Notes: a model not told the origin generated them from the letters alone. A stretch of DNA of 48,767 bases from Hungatella hathewayi WAL-18680 (GCF_000235505.1 NZ_JH379027.1:3366539-3415305), one strand, 5' to 3'; numbered from the stretch's first letter, positions 7,056 to 15,142 are shown. Numbers and translations are program-made.

Positions 7056-8496
7056 CTCTATCTTCCTCCTTCTGTTTTCGCAGCAAAACTGCCACAAGAC
7101 TGCCAAAGGAGCAATCCTGCAGTTCTTCTGCTGTCCCCGTCACAATCTGCTCCTCCGGGTAGGATAACCGCTCTCCCACAGATATGGTTAGCTGTGGGTA
7201 ACCATTTTCTACCAGTTTCCGGCAGAGCTTCTTCACCGAATCCTCCCCGCCCAATAGCAGAAATACTTTGTCGTGATGCTTCAGCAATTCCAGCACATCC
7301 GGTGTGCGCCCGTGGGCGCTCGTCAGATAGACGTCCTCCCAGGATGTCTGCAGCCTGGCACACAGGAAAGATACCGTGGAAATCCCGGGATACACCCGGA
7401 TATCCCAGCGCTGTCCGGCCTCCGTCATGTTCAAATCCCTTAAAAATGTTTTTGCCCCGCTGTAAAGTCCGGTATCGCCGGAATACACCACAGAAATCAT
7501 CCGGTATCCGTCATTGGATTCCAGCCATTTGATAACGTCTCTGCTCAAATAGATGGGTTCTTTTCTGATTCCCGGCGCTATCTCCTCCACGCTCTCAATC
7601 ATCCGCTCCGCTCCCAGCACCACATCACTCTGCCGCAGAATCCGTACCGCCTCCTGCGTCATTTGGCCGGGACCGCCCATGCCGATTCCGATGATATTTA
7701 ACTGCATTTTCCGCTCCCGCTGCGCTGCGATGCCCCGAAGGAAGTCTATCCCTTCTTCCACCGAAATCCCCTCCGGCTTTTTCGGCCGCCCAATCACAAT
7801 GGGCGTCACACCGCATTCCAAAGCCGCCTCTATCTTTTCCATAAAACCGCCGGCGTTTCCCGCCTCTTTTGTCACCAGATAGCGGGATTCGGTATCTTGC
7901 AGCATGGCCACATTCACCGCTCTGGAAAATGGTCCCTGCATCCCGATGATATGCCTGCCGTGAAATCCGAGTTTCTCGCAGACAGCAATATTCTCACTGC
8001 TGGGAAGAACCCGGACGTAGAGGCGGCTGGCATAGTCCGGCAATGACGTGTAGCGTTCCAGTTCTTTACTGCCAGTGGTGACGAATGCATTTCCGTCTAC
8101 CGTACTAAGGAATTCTACCGCATCTGCCACTGACTCCATCCACAGGATTTCCGGCTGGGCCTGGCCCACAGGTTTCGCAAATTCTGTCTCCGCTCTTGTT
8201 ATTCTGATATATGTTACGCCGGTACTCTGGCAGGCGGCGCTGATATTCTCTGTCACAACGGCGGCGTAGGGGTGGGTGGCATCCAGAACTGCTTTTGGCA
8301 TTTCTTTCCGGATGAACGAAACCATCTCCTCTTTCGTCATGGCTTTATGGCTGACCGTCAGCCAGGGGCTTTCCGGCAGCACCTGCTTTCCGTAATCCGA
8401 CACGACGCAGACAGCGGCAGGAATTTCCTGTTCCGCACAGAATTCGGCCAGCAGCCGACCCTCTGTCGTTCCTCCAAATATGATCACATCAGACAT
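7048..8496 (-). CDS. cbiE: Fused cobalt-precorrin-6A reductase / cobalt-precorrin-7 (C5) methyltransferase (CbiJ-CbiE)
   Basis: This is a two-domain protein of 482 residues. Residues 1 to about 255 are CbiJ/CobK, the NAD(P)H-dependent reductase of the ring: N-terminal FGGTTEGRLLAE, DATHPYA, FVTTGSKEL, and MQGPFSRAVN. From about residue 264 (MQLNIIGIGMGGPGQMT) comes CbiE, a SAM-dependent tetrapyrrole methyltransferase with VVYSGDTGLYSGA, YPGISTVSFLCARL and LTSAHGR. The joint contains a short charged linker (AAQRERK). CbiE acts with CbiT, encoded downstream. The ATG at 8496 overlaps cbiH by 8 nt. Both halves look complete. Confidence 0.94.
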   Translation of the reverse strand: MSDVIIFGGTTEGRLLAEFCAEQEIPAAVCVVSDYGKQVLPESPWLTVSHKAMTKEEMVSFIRKEMPKAVLDATHPYAAVVTENISAACQSTGVTYIRITRAETEFAKPVGQAQPEILWMESVADAVEFLSTVDGNAFVTTGSKELERYTSLPDYASRLYVRVLPSSENIAVCEKLGFHGRHIIGMQGPFSRAVNVAMLQDTESRYLVTKEAGNAGGFMEKIEAALECGVTPIVIGRPKKPEGISVEEGIDFLRGIAAQRERKMQLNIIGIGMGGPGQMTQEAVRILRQSDVVLGAERMIESVEEIAPGIRKEPIYLSRDVIKWLESNDGYRMISVVYSGDTGLYSGAKTFLRDLNMTEAGQRWDIRVYPGISTVSFLCARLQTSWEDVYLTSAHGRTPDVLELLKHHDKVFLLLGGEDSVKKLCRKLVENGYPQLTISVGERLSYPEEQIVTGTAEELQDCSFGSLVAVLLRKQKEEDRDE

Positions 8497-9244
8497 GTTC
8501 GTATCCTCTCGGCGTAATCATTTTCCCGCGCTCCGCTCTGGTGGAGGAATTGCCAATATATACCGTGGTGAACATATCCACCTGCAAGTCTCTCAATTCT
8601 TCCAGTGTCATGACGCGGGATGACTCCCCGTCTCTTCCTATATTTCTCACAATCCCGCAGACCGTCTCCGGACGCTGGTATTTCAAGACTATATCGCAGG
8701 CCCGTCGCAGATAATCCGCCCGTTTCCTGCTGGACGGATTGTAAATGCAGATCACCATGTCCGCCTGAGCCGCACACTCCAGCCGCCGCTCAATAGTCTC
8801 CATAGGGGTCAGCAAATCGCTGAGACTGATGACTGCAAAATCATGGCAGATGGGGGCCCCAAGCACCGCCGCGCCGCCGCAGGCCGCCGTCACTCCCGGC
8901 ACCATCTCTATCTCCACCTCCGGGTACTCCTTCGCTAATTCCAGAATCAATCCCGCCATGCCGTACACGCCGGAATCCCCGCTGCACACCATGGACACCA
9001 TCCGCCCCTTATCGGCTTCCTGAAGGGCAATCCGGCAGCGTTCCACCTCTTTCATCATCGGTGTCGCCATCATTTCCTTGTCCGGGAAATGCGGACGTAT
9101 CAAATCTATGTATACCGTGTAGCCTACAATCAGCTGACTGCTCTCCAGCACCCGGACCGCTTTCATCGTCATCTGCTCATACTCACCCGGTCCAATTCCC
9201 ACTACGTACAATTTTTTATTCTGATTCATGTTATTCTGCCTCAT
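8489..9244 (-). CDS. cbiH: Cobalt-precorrin-3 (C17) methyltransferase CbiH
   Basis: CbiH methylates C17 and drives ring contraction in the anaerobic cobalamin pathway. The 251-residue protein has the tetrapyrrole methylase N-terminal loop VVGIGPGEYEQMT, the phrase GYTVYIDLIRP, the SAM-site stretch VCSGDSGVYGMAGL, and VPGVTAACGGAA. ICIYNPSSRKR and TTVYIGNSSTR near the C-terminus are typical of CbiH/CobJ. The start may be the ATG at 9244 or, with a GAGG 9 nt upstream, the ATG at 9229 (MNQNKKLYVVG). It overlaps cbiG by 4 nt and cbiJ-cbiE by 8 nt. Confidence 0.95.
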   Translation of the reverse strand: MRQNNMNQNKKLYVVGIGPGEYEQMTMKAVRVLESSQLIVGYTVYIDLIRPHFPDKEMMATPMMKEVERCRIALQEADKGRMVSMVCSGDSGVYGMAGLILELAKEYPEVEIEMVPGVTAACGGAAVLGAPICHDFAVISLSDLLTPMETIERRLECAAQADMVICIYNPSSRKRADYLRRACDIVLKYQRPETVCGIVRNIGRDGESSRVMTLEELRDLQVDMFTTVYIGNSSTRAERGKMITPRGYEHV

Positions 9245-10464
9245 CTCATCCTGATTTTCATACTTCTCAATGCTACCGCTACCGTTACGCCGTCATGGGC
9301 CTGCTTCTTTACCAGAAGCGGGGCGGGAGAAGTATAAACCTTCCTTCCCGCGTTACAAAATGTCCCCGTTGCAGCAATCCCTACGTTCTCCTTTACTCCC
9401 GCAACGTTCACTTGCTCTGCAGCTTCCTCCGTACCTGCAATGCCATTTCGCTCTGCGCGTTCCTGCCTCATAGCATCCCACACCGCCGCCCGTTCACAGA
9501 CACTTCCGGTCCCAGTCGTCTCTCTCACAAAATCAGATTCCAAAAACTCCCCAGGCACCTGTTCCAATTCTTCAGCATCGCAAGTGGCAAATGCCAAATC
9601 CCACTTCCCGCAAAACGCCAAAATTCCCGGCTCCTCTTTTTTCAAATCCACACTTGCCACACCGGCCACTGCATAGAAATCCAATTGGTATTCCTCAAAC
9701 ACCTGAATAACCACCTTCTCAACCGTCTCCGCCGCGATTCCCTTCCGGCACCCGATTCCAACACTCAACACCTTGGGAACCAGCCGCAGGACTCTGGTAT
9801 CCTCCGCCAGAAACATGTTCATAAACGACGTATCTTCCACCCGTCGTTTCCAGGTAATCCACACCGCTCTCCGGCACACCTCCTTCTGGGTAAACCCATC
9901 CGGCAGCGCCCCCTCCACGGGAACATCGCTGAAAAATCCCACCGGCACACCATCCAGCACATCCGCCGAAATTTTCTTCGCCACTTCCCTGTCACTGATG
10001 AAAAGTCCCTGCTCCCTTGCAAACACATCCACCGCAAACCGTCCATTCACATCCGTCGCCGTCGTAATCACCGGCACAGCCCCCAGAATCTCCGCCGCCA
10101 GCCCCGCCAGCTCATTGGCGCCGCCCACATGGCCGGACAGCAGCGATATGGCAAACCTCCCCCGCTCGTCCACGACCACCACGGCCGGGTCCGTCATTTT
10201 ATCCTTCAAAAACGGGGCAATGGCCCGGACCGCAATCCCCGCCGCCCCCACAAATATAATCCCATCCCGGCTCTCAAACTGCTTCCCCGTCCACGCACTT
10301 AAAGACTCCGTAAGCGGCGCCAGCCCCGCCTCCTCATGGCAGGGATTCAAAAACCGCTCCAGCACATACCCGCTGCACGTCTCCCCCAATTCCCGGAAAC
10401 GCTTCACCAACCGCTCATTCACCCGATTCCCCGCCTGTGTAAAACTGATAATGGACAATTTCAT
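9241..10464 (-). CDS. cbiG: Cobalt-precorrin-5A hydrolase CbiG
   Basis: CbiG opens the delta-lactone of cobalt-precorrin-5A and releases acetaldehyde. The 407-residue protein shows the family N-terminal region (GIIFVGAAGIAVRAIAP, VVVVDERGRFAISLLSGHVG, GGANELA), a central linker, and the C-terminal domain starting near residue 231 with SVGIGCRKGIAAETV. It ends with GVTVAVAL. Typical CbiG proteins have 330-370 residues. The surplus is an alanine/glutamate/valine-rich stretch at about 336-366 between AAVWDAMRQ and YTSPAPLLVKKQ, which looks like a slippage expansion. It overlaps cbiF by 4 nt and cbiH by 4 nt. Confidence 0.94.
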   Translation of the reverse strand: MKLSIISFTQAGNRVNERLVKRFRELGETCSGYVLERFLNPCHEEAGLAPLTESLSAWTGKQFESRDGIIFVGAAGIAVRAIAPFLKDKMTDPAVVVVDERGRFAISLLSGHVGGANELAGLAAEILGAVPVITTATDVNGRFAVDVFAREQGLFISDREVAKKISADVLDGVPVGFFSDVPVEGALPDGFTQKEVCRRAVWITWKRRVEDTSFMNMFLAEDTRVLRLVPKVLSVGIGCRKGIAAETVEKVVIQVFEEYQLDFYAVAGVASVDLKKEEPGILAFCGKWDLAFATCDAEELEQVPGEFLESDFVRETTGTGSVCERAAVWDAMRQERAERNGIAGTEEAAEQVNVAGVKENVGIAATGTFCNAGRKVYTSPAPLLVKKQAHDGVTVAVALRSMKIRMR

Positions 10465-11237
10465 CTCTCTGCTCCTTTATCCCCCGTCCCCTGACGGAAT
10501 TCCGTGGTAAACACAGGGTCGTAGAGTTTGGAGCGCTCGTAGCCGCTCTGGCTGACGGCATTTCCGACGATGATGAGGGCTGTCTTTTTGATGTGCTCTT
10601 CTCTGGCACGGTTTGCCAGCGTGTCCACGGTGCAAACAAGCGTCTTCTCGTCGGGCCAGGTGGCTTTGTAGACGATGGCCGCCGGGGTGTCGGGGGAATA
10701 GCCGCCGGCTATCAGTTCTTCTGACAGGGCTTCTAACATTCCGGTGCTCAGGAAAATGACCATGGTGGCGCCGTGGGCCGCGAAGGAGCGGATGGATTCC
10801 CGCTCAGGCACTGGGGTGCGGCCGGCCATTCTGGTGATGATGACGCTCTGGGATATCTCCGGCAGGGTATATTCCATCTGGAGAGCCGCGGCAGCGCCGC
10901 AGAAGGAGCTGACGCCGGGACATACCTCATAGGGAATGTGAAGCTGCTCCAGAATATCCATCTGCTCCCGGATGGCGCCGTAGAGACAGGGGTCTCCGGT
11001 GTGAAGGCGCACGGTGGTGAGACCTGACGCCTCGGCTGACTTTATGACTTCCAGAACTTCCTCCAGCGTCATTGTGGCGCTGTTGTATATCTGACAGTGC
11101 CCGCCGGCATAGGATAACAGTTCCGGGTTGACCAGTGAGCCGGCGTATATCACGACATCCGCCTGCTCCAGCATGTTTTTACCTCTTACCGTAATCAAAT
11201 CCACCGCGCCGGAACCGGCGCCCACAAAATATACCAT
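10461..11237 (-). CDS. cbiF: Cobalt-precorrin-4 (C11) methyltransferase CbiF
   Basis: CbiF transfers a methyl group from SAM to C11 of cobalt-precorrin-4. The 258-residue protein has the N-terminal loop YFVGAGSGAVDLITVRG, then DVVIYAGSLVN, LHTGDPCLYGAI, CPGVSSFCGAAAAL and TRMAGRTPVPE, all characteristic of CbiF/CobM. Its C-terminal SQSGYERSKLYDP also matches the family. An AGGAGG site lies 5-6 nt before the ATG at 11237. A 115-nt spacer separates it from cbiL upstream, the largest gap in the methyltransferase part of the operon. It overlaps cbiG by 4 nt. Confidence 0.95.
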   Translation of the reverse strand: MVYFVGAGSGAVDLITVRGKNMLEQADVVIYAGSLVNPELLSYAGGHCQIYNSATMTLEEVLEVIKSAEASGLTTVRLHTGDPCLYGAIREQMDILEQLHIPYEVCPGVSSFCGAAAALQMEYTLPEISQSVIITRMAGRTPVPERESIRSFAAHGATMVIFLSTGMLEALSEELIAGGYSPDTPAAIVYKATWPDEKTLVCTVDTLANRAREEHIKKTALIIVGNAVSQSGYERSKLYDPVFTTEFRQGTGDKGAER

Positions 11238-11263
11238 GATTTCCTCCTGTCACTATGAATAAA

Positions 11264-11293
11264 CCCCAGGTTCGGCTATACACCGCCCTGGTA
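11264..11293 (-). other. Imperfect hairpin in the cbiL-cbiF spacer
   Basis: The sense strand can pair CCAGG with CCTGG around an inner CGG/CCG, in the 115-nt space between cbiL and cbiF. No run of T follows, so it is not a standard intrinsic terminator. It could be an mRNA processing or stability element, or chance. The rest of the spacer shows only the cbiF ribosome-binding site. Confidence 0.25.
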
Positions 11294-11352
11294 ATCTCGA
11301 GTCATCTTTCTCTTCCTAATATCTTTCCTTTCGCAGCACTCTTCGCATAATC

Positions 11353-12048
11353 CTATAAATCTCTCACAATCAACAGCGAAAAATATCCCGCATCCTCCGG
11401 TATCTCCTCCACGGTTCTGTACACCCGCTCCCCAGGCATTCCGCAGTTTTCTACCATCGTAACCTGATAATTTCCCTGCGCCAGCAGTTGCTTTACCTGG
11501 CTCAGCTTTCGGCCTGCCTTCATGAGTACTTTGACACCTGGCAGTTTTAACCCCTCCTCGATCTGATAGGAGGCGGGCAGAATATGTAACTCCTCGGAGT
11601 TTTTCACCAGAGGAATGTTCAGTCTGGCGGCTGCGGCACAGAAGGATGGAACGCCACTCACCATTTGTATCTCAATGCCGACATCTTCCAGCCTTCCTCC
11701 CAGATACACGCTAGTGGCGTAGACGGAAGAATCGCCCAATGTCAGCAATGCCACATCCTTTCCCTGCTCCAGCTGCTCCAGCAATCTGCCAGCCGCGGTC
11801 TCGTGGCTGCGGGCCAGCAGGTCTTTGTCTTTTGTCATCGGCATATCCAGGCAGAGAAGTTCTTTCTCCTCCAGCTCCGGCACCGCCTGCACTGCTATTT
11901 GGTATGCCACGCACTGCGCCCGGTCCACATGGGGGATTGCAGCCACCTGGCATTCTTTTATCATTCTCACCGCCTTCAAAGTCATCAGCTCCGGCTCGCC
12001 CGGGCCGACTCCGATGCAGTATAAAATTCCTTTTCTATGTTCTGTCAT
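11353..12048 (-). CDS. cbiL: Cobalt-precorrin-2 (C20) methyltransferase CbiL
   Basis: CbiL methylates C20 of cobalt-precorrin-2, the first methylation after cobalt insertion. The 231-residue protein has CIGVGPGEPELMTLKAVRMI near the N-terminus. It continues with ALLTLGDSSVYATSVYLG (the SAM-site region), VSGVPSFCAAAARLNIPL, and KAGRKLSQVKQLL, all in the family order. Usual length is 220-240. The ATG at 12048 is separated from the cbiD stop by a single base, which fits coupled translation. Confidence 0.95.
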   Translation of the reverse strand: MTEHRKGILYCIGVGPGEPELMTLKAVRMIKECQVAAIPHVDRAQCVAYQIAVQAVPELEEKELLCLDMPMTKDKDLLARSHETAAGRLLEQLEQGKDVALLTLGDSSVYATSVYLGGRLEDVGIEIQMVSGVPSFCAAAARLNIPLVKNSEELHILPASYQIEEGLKLPGVKVLMKAGRKLSQVKQLLAQGNYQVTMVENCGMPGERVYRTVEEIPEDAGYFSLLIVRDL

Positions 12049-12049
12049 T

Positions 12050-13330
12050 TTAATCTTCTAACTCCTCTGTCCTCATTTGCCCTATCAGGGCTTCTGCGCC
12101 ACTGCTCTTATACAGAACACCGTGGCTGGTGGAAAATGTCACTACCTCCACATCCACCTTCCCGCCGGCCCACTGTGTCAGGTACGACAAGATTCTGCAC
12201 CCGGCGGCCTCCATCACCTCATCCCGGCAGCCAGCCGCCTGCAGATAATCCAGCGCTTCCTCTGTCGTGTTGCTGGCAAGAATCTGTGCTTCCAGGCATT
12301 TGTTTTCAGACTCTGCGTTACCGGCAGCCGCTCCCAAAGAGTCCTTCAAAGATTTCGTACCGGCTTCCACCGTCTCCATACCAGATACCACAATCTCCAT
12401 ACCGACCGTCACAGTCTTCACACCAGACACCACATCTCTCAAACAATCCGCCAAAATTTCCATCCGCCGGTCCCCATATTTGGAATGGGTATTCTCCACC
12501 CCACCGGCCACTTTAATCAATTTCCCAATATGCCCGACAAACAGCACCCGGCCGATTCCTTCCTCTGCTGTCATCCTCATGGCCTCCGCCACAAAATTGC
12601 TGCATTTCACCGCCTGATTCAACGGCAATTGCAGTTCCTCTCTCAAAAAACTCTCCCCGTAATTGCCTGGCGTCAGGATGATATTTCGCCCTCCTGCCAC
12701 CGCCTTCATATGTAGTTCCAGCCGGATGGTATCCAGAAGCGCCTGCTCACTCATCGGCTCCACGATTCCGCTGGTTCCCAGCACGGAAATGCCGCCGGCA
12801 ATGCCAAGCTTCGGGTTAAATGTGCTGGCGGCCAGCTCCACGCCCTGGGGAATCTTTATCCGTATCAGAAGCATTTTCCTGGATTCCATCTGCTCGCAGA
12901 CCGCTTCCACCGCCTCAAATATCATGCTCCGGGGGACCGGGTTGATGGCGTGCTTCCCGACGGGGCAGGAAAGTCCCGGTTTGGTCACCAGGCCGATGCC
13001 CTCCCCGCCGGTGAGATAGAGATGGGGATACTCCTCCGACTGATACCAGACCGCCTCCGGACCGCCGGATATCCGCTCCACGCTTGCGTAAACCCAGGCT
13101 CCATTCGTCACGTCCGGGTCATCACCGGCATCCTTTTGTACCCGGAAGCAGGCAGAATCCCTCTCCCGCGACACGCATTCCACCGCCAGCGAAGCCAGGA
13201 TTCCCTTTGGTGTCAGAATTTCGGCCTGCGGAAGCATTTCCTCTGTCAGCAGACAAACAGCGGCCGCCTTCGCCGCCGCTGCACCACACGTTCCTGTTGT
13301 AAATCCGCTTCTAAGTGGTTGTCTTGCCAT
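12050..13330 (-). CDS. cbiD: Cobalt-precorrin-5B (C1) methyltransferase CbiD
   Basis: CbiD methylates C1 in the anaerobic pathway and is the first gene of the operon. The 426-residue protein begins with LRSGFTTGTCGAAAAKAA and contains the family stretches VTNGAWVYASVE, GGEGIGLVTKPGL, INPVPRSM and GTSGIVEPMSEQAL. ASNTTEEALDYL lies near the C-terminus. Family members have about 360-380 residues. About 45-50 extra residues lie at 295-346, rich in V-x-SG-x-x-TV and K/E repeats. The ATG at 13330 has GAGAGGAAG 5 nt upstream. The alternative ATG at 13357 abuts its GGGAG with no spacing and begins only about 20 nt after the predicted transcription start. Confidence 0.93.
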   Translation of the reverse strand: MARQPLRSGFTTGTCGAAAAKAAAVCLLTEEMLPQAEILTPKGILASLAVECVSRERDSACFRVQKDAGDDPDVTNGAWVYASVERISGGPEAVWYQSEEYPHLYLTGGEGIGLVTKPGLSCPVGKHAINPVPRSMIFEAVEAVCEQMESRKMLLIRIKIPQGVELAASTFNPKLGIAGGISVLGTSGIVEPMSEQALLDTIRLELHMKAVAGGRNIILTPGNYGESFLREELQLPLNQAVKCSNFVAEAMRMTAEEGIGRVLFVGHIGKLIKVAGGVENTHSKYGDRRMEILADCLRDVVSGVKTVTVGMEIVVSGMETVEAGTKSLKDSLGAAAGNAESENKCLEAQILASNTTEEALDYLQAAGCRDEVMEAAGCRILSYLTQWAGGKVDVEVVTFSTSHGVLYKSSGAEALIGQMRTEELED

Positions 13331-13383
13331 GTATCTTCCTCTCCAACGCCCTGCCATCTCCCGGCGTCCATAATCTACCAGGA

Positions 13384-13413
13384 ATTATACCCCATCCCAA
13401 GCATGGGCGTCAA
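13384..13413 (-). promoter_or_regulatory. Predicted sigma-A promoter of the cobalamin operon with a dyad in the spacer
   Basis: On the minus strand TTGACG (13413-13408) and TATAAT (13389-13384) are separated by 18 bases. Transcription would start near 13377, leaving about 47 nt before the cbiD ATG at 13330. The spacer holds an inverted repeat, CCCAT-7 nt-ATGGG (13391-13407), centred between the two promoter boxes. The leader is too short for a cobalamin riboswitch, and I saw no B12-box-like sequence here. A dyad between the -35 and -10 boxes is the layout used by MerR-type activators, but this dyad is short. Confidence 0.55.
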
Positions 13414-13429
13414 GCGGTGAACTCCGGAT

Positions 13430-13648
13430 TTACTCCGCCATCCCTTTCATTGCTTCCTGCTTCATCTCCCGTTTCTTCTTCGTCACCAGGCCGCCGATTC
13501 GGCCGCTCTCCTTCGCCGTCAGGCTTCTCCAGCCTCCGGCAATCACTTTATCACTCAGCCCCAGTTCCGTGGCAATCTCGTATTTCAACAACTCTTCCGG
13601 TTTTAAATTCTTTGGGTCAAATGGCTCCTCATGTTTCTTTTTCGTCAT
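13430..13648 (-). CDS. Small acid-soluble spore protein, alpha/beta-type family (minor)
   Basis: This 72-residue basic protein has the arrangement of alpha/beta SASPs: KYEIATELGLSDKVIAGGW, then SLTAKESGRIGGLVTKK. The KxEIAxELG half and the GRIGG half match the two conserved SASP segments that bind spore DNA, although the sequence is divergent. A lysine-rich N-terminus (MTKKKHEE) and C-terminal KKKREMKQEA flank them. Its own ribosome-binding site (AAAGGAG) lies 10 nt upstream, and a sigma-G-like promoter lies at 13680-13709, so it should be forespore-expressed. It lies just upstream of the cbi promoter but is probably a separate transcription unit. Confidence 0.8.
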   Translation of the reverse strand: MTKKKHEEPFDPKNLKPEELLKYEIATELGLSDKVIAGGWRSLTAKESGRIGGLVTKKKREMKQEAMKGMAE

Positions 13649-13679
13649 ATCACATAGACTCCTTTCCTGATTTCTCTTA

Positions 13680-13709
13680 GAGTATGCCCGTTTGGGGCAG
13701 GCCTATACA
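13680..13709 (-). promoter_or_regulatory. Candidate forespore (sigma-G-type) promoter for the spore protein gene
   Basis: On the minus strand TGTATA (13709-13704) and CATACTC (13686-13680) are separated by 17 bases. This is close to the sigma-G consensus (G/T-x-ATA at -35, CATnnTA at -10). The position fits the SASP gene starting at 13648. Only one mismatch falls in the -10 element. Confidence 0.4.
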
Positions 13710-13746
13710 ACTGTGACGCAAAACAGCAAAAACGGAATCCCAGCAC

Positions 13747-13794
13747 AAAAAGAAGCCCGGGAAGCAGACGATATGCCTGCCATTCCCGGACTTC
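13747..13794 (-). terminator. Intrinsic terminator after the PspC gene
   Basis: The sequence can form a long hairpin: the GAAGCCCGGGAA arm at 13752-13763 pairs with the TTCCCGGACTTC arm at 13783-13794, with further CAG/CTG pairing inside. On the minus strand it is followed by TTTTT (13751-13747). It ends the padR-DUF1700-DUF4097-pspC operon. Confidence 0.85.
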
Positions 13795-13834
13795 CCCATA
13801 TTTTATCCTTATTTTCAATCCTTATTTCCAATCC

Positions 13835-14029
13835 CTAACGATATTCTTCCCTCGGAATCACAATCGCCGCAATAATATATGCAAGGATTCCAGGGCCAGA
13901 GCAGATGAGTATCGCCCACACCAGTCTCACAATGGTCGAATCAATGTCAAAATACTCTCCCATGCCGCCACAAACACCACATAACATCTTATCTTTGTCC
14001 GAACGATATAACTTTTTCTTCAAATCCAT
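13835..14029 (-). CDS. PspC-domain small membrane protein
   Basis: This 64-residue protein starts KKKLYRSDKDKMLCGVCGG, followed by GEYFDIDSTIVRLVWAIL and a hydrophobic segment ending in IPREE. This is the classic PspC domain: a cytoplasmic N-terminal piece with GVCGGxAxYFxID, followed by one or two membrane-embedded stretches. Such proteins sense or respond to membrane stress; here it follows DUF1700, DUF4097 and PadR genes, a common Firmicutes combination. The ATG at 14029 has AAGGAGA about 8 nt upstream. An upstream in-frame ATG at 14098 would add 23 residues unlike the family. Confidence 0.9.
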   Translation of the reverse strand: MDLKKKLYRSDKDKMLCGVCGGMGEYFDIDSTIVRLVWAILICSGPGILAYIIAAIVIPREEYR

Positions 14030-14098
14030 AATCACACTCTCCTTTTCCGTCGTCATTTCCTGATTATCAACCCATATCCTGCTTTCATTATACCTCAA

Positions 14099-15142
14099 CT
14101 ACTCCGTAAAAGAAACGGAAAGTGAGCCGGCCATGCAGGACAAATCCATTTTGGCGGTAGCGCCGTTGTTCTTTATCTCACGGGTCTTCAGCGAGGCATA
14201 GCTGTCATTGCCAATCGTAACCGCTCCGGCTGACGCACTCACCTCATAGTTATAGTCCTCTTTCTTCCCCTGAAGCCTTAAATCAAAGGTTCCGGCCCGG
14301 CAGTCGCCTTCCACTTCCCTGCTGACGCTTCCCTGATAGAGCAATGAACCGGCATTCACTTCGCCGTCCAGTTCCTCCACCGTTCCATTCTCAATCTGCA
14401 TGGAACCGGCATTCATGGTTGCATCCAGGGATTTGGCGGATATCTCCTCCGCCATCAGGGCGCCGGCATTTACCTTTAAATCCACATCCTCAAACTGATA
14501 TCCTCTCGGCACCAGAATCTGAATTCTCCGGCCACGTACCTGCTTATGGAACCCGTTGTTTCGCGGCCATCTGGTCTCTATGCACAGCTTATCGCCATCT
14601 TTCACAGTTACCCGGTATTTCGATACCGACTCTCCGTCTCCCACTTTCACGCGGATATCTCCAGAACCGACAAGGTCTCCGTTCTCATCATCCGCATCCA
14701 CAGCAATAATCTGCACTCCTCCGACATCCAAATCCACATCCAGCTTGCGGACTCCCGTATAATCCGTGGACTCTATCACCTGGATGGGCTCGCTCCAGTA
14801 GAAATCCATCTCTTTTTGAAAATCCTCCATGGCGTCCGAGACATCCGCCTCTACCTCCTCAGGAATCTGCTCCAGGTCACGCTGCAGGTCCTCATTCCAG
14901 TCATCCCAGTCGTCCTCCCAGTCATTCCAGCTATCTTCCCAGTCATCCCAGCTGTCCTCCCAGTCACTTGACCAGTTATTCCAGTATCTCCAGTTGCTCC
15001 AGGGCCCCCAGCTGCTTCTATAAGTAATCACCGGTAAATCCCTCAGGCGTACGCCACTGAAGCCGGCCACGGTTGTGAGTCCAATCCCCAGGGCCATACA
15101 CACGGCAGCTATAATCAGGCAAACCTTCGTAAATTTCTTCAT
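14099..15142 (-). CDS. DUF4097-family membrane-anchored beta-strand repeat protein with Trp/Asp-rich insert
   Basis: The 347-residue protein starts with a lysine-tipped hydrophobic segment (MKKFTKVCLIIAAVCMALG), a signal anchor or signal peptide. The C-terminal half (about 150-347) consists of short beta-strand repeats with alternating small residues (MNAGSMQIENGTVEELDGEV, NAGSLLYQGSVS, CRAGTFDLRL), the DUF4097 putative-adhesin pattern. Between them, at about 50-84, lies a striking repeat of WEDSW/DDWED units, encoded by a 21-bp tandem repeat. The ATG at 15142 overlaps the DUF1700 stop by 4 nt; a much earlier start at 15247 lies inside that gene. It is part of a PadR-controlled envelope operon. 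Confidence 0.85.
   Translation of the reverse strand: MKKFTKVCLIIAAVCMALGIGLTTVAGFSGVRLRDLPVITYRSSWGPWSNWRYWNNWSSDWEDSWDDWEDSWNDWEDDWDDWNEDLQRDLEQIPEEVEADVSDAMEDFQKEMDFYWSEPIQVIESTDYTGVRKLDVDLDVGGVQIIAVDADDENGDLVGSGDIRVKVGDGESVSKYRVTVKDGDKLCIETRWPRNNGFHKQVRGRRIQILVPRGYQFEDVDLKVNAGALMAEEISAKSLDATMNAGSMQIENGTVEELDGEVNAGSLLYQGSVSREVEGDCRAGTFDLRLQGKKEDYNYEVSASAGAVTIGNDSYASLKTREIKNNGATAKMDLSCMAGSLSVSFTE
14890..14972 (-). repeat. 21-bp imperfect tandem repeat coding for WEDSW-type units
   Basis: On the plus strand the unit GTCCTCCCAGTCATTCCAGCT recurs about four times with a few substitutions (for example ATCTTCCCAGTCATCCCAGCT). It encodes tryptophan and aspartate at a fixed spacing in the DUF4097 protein, residues about 57-84. 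The unit is divisible by three, so the frame is kept. Confidence 0.75.

Noticed and set aside
9061-10302. A 413-codon plus-strand open frame
   Set aside because: It lies antisense to cbiG/cbiH, which have complete motifs; the product is His/Pro/Arg-rich, typical for an antisense shadow.
13331-13429. Cobalamin riboswitch upstream of cbiD
   Set aside because: Only about 50 nt separate the promoter and cbiD, and no B12-box-like sequence was seen.
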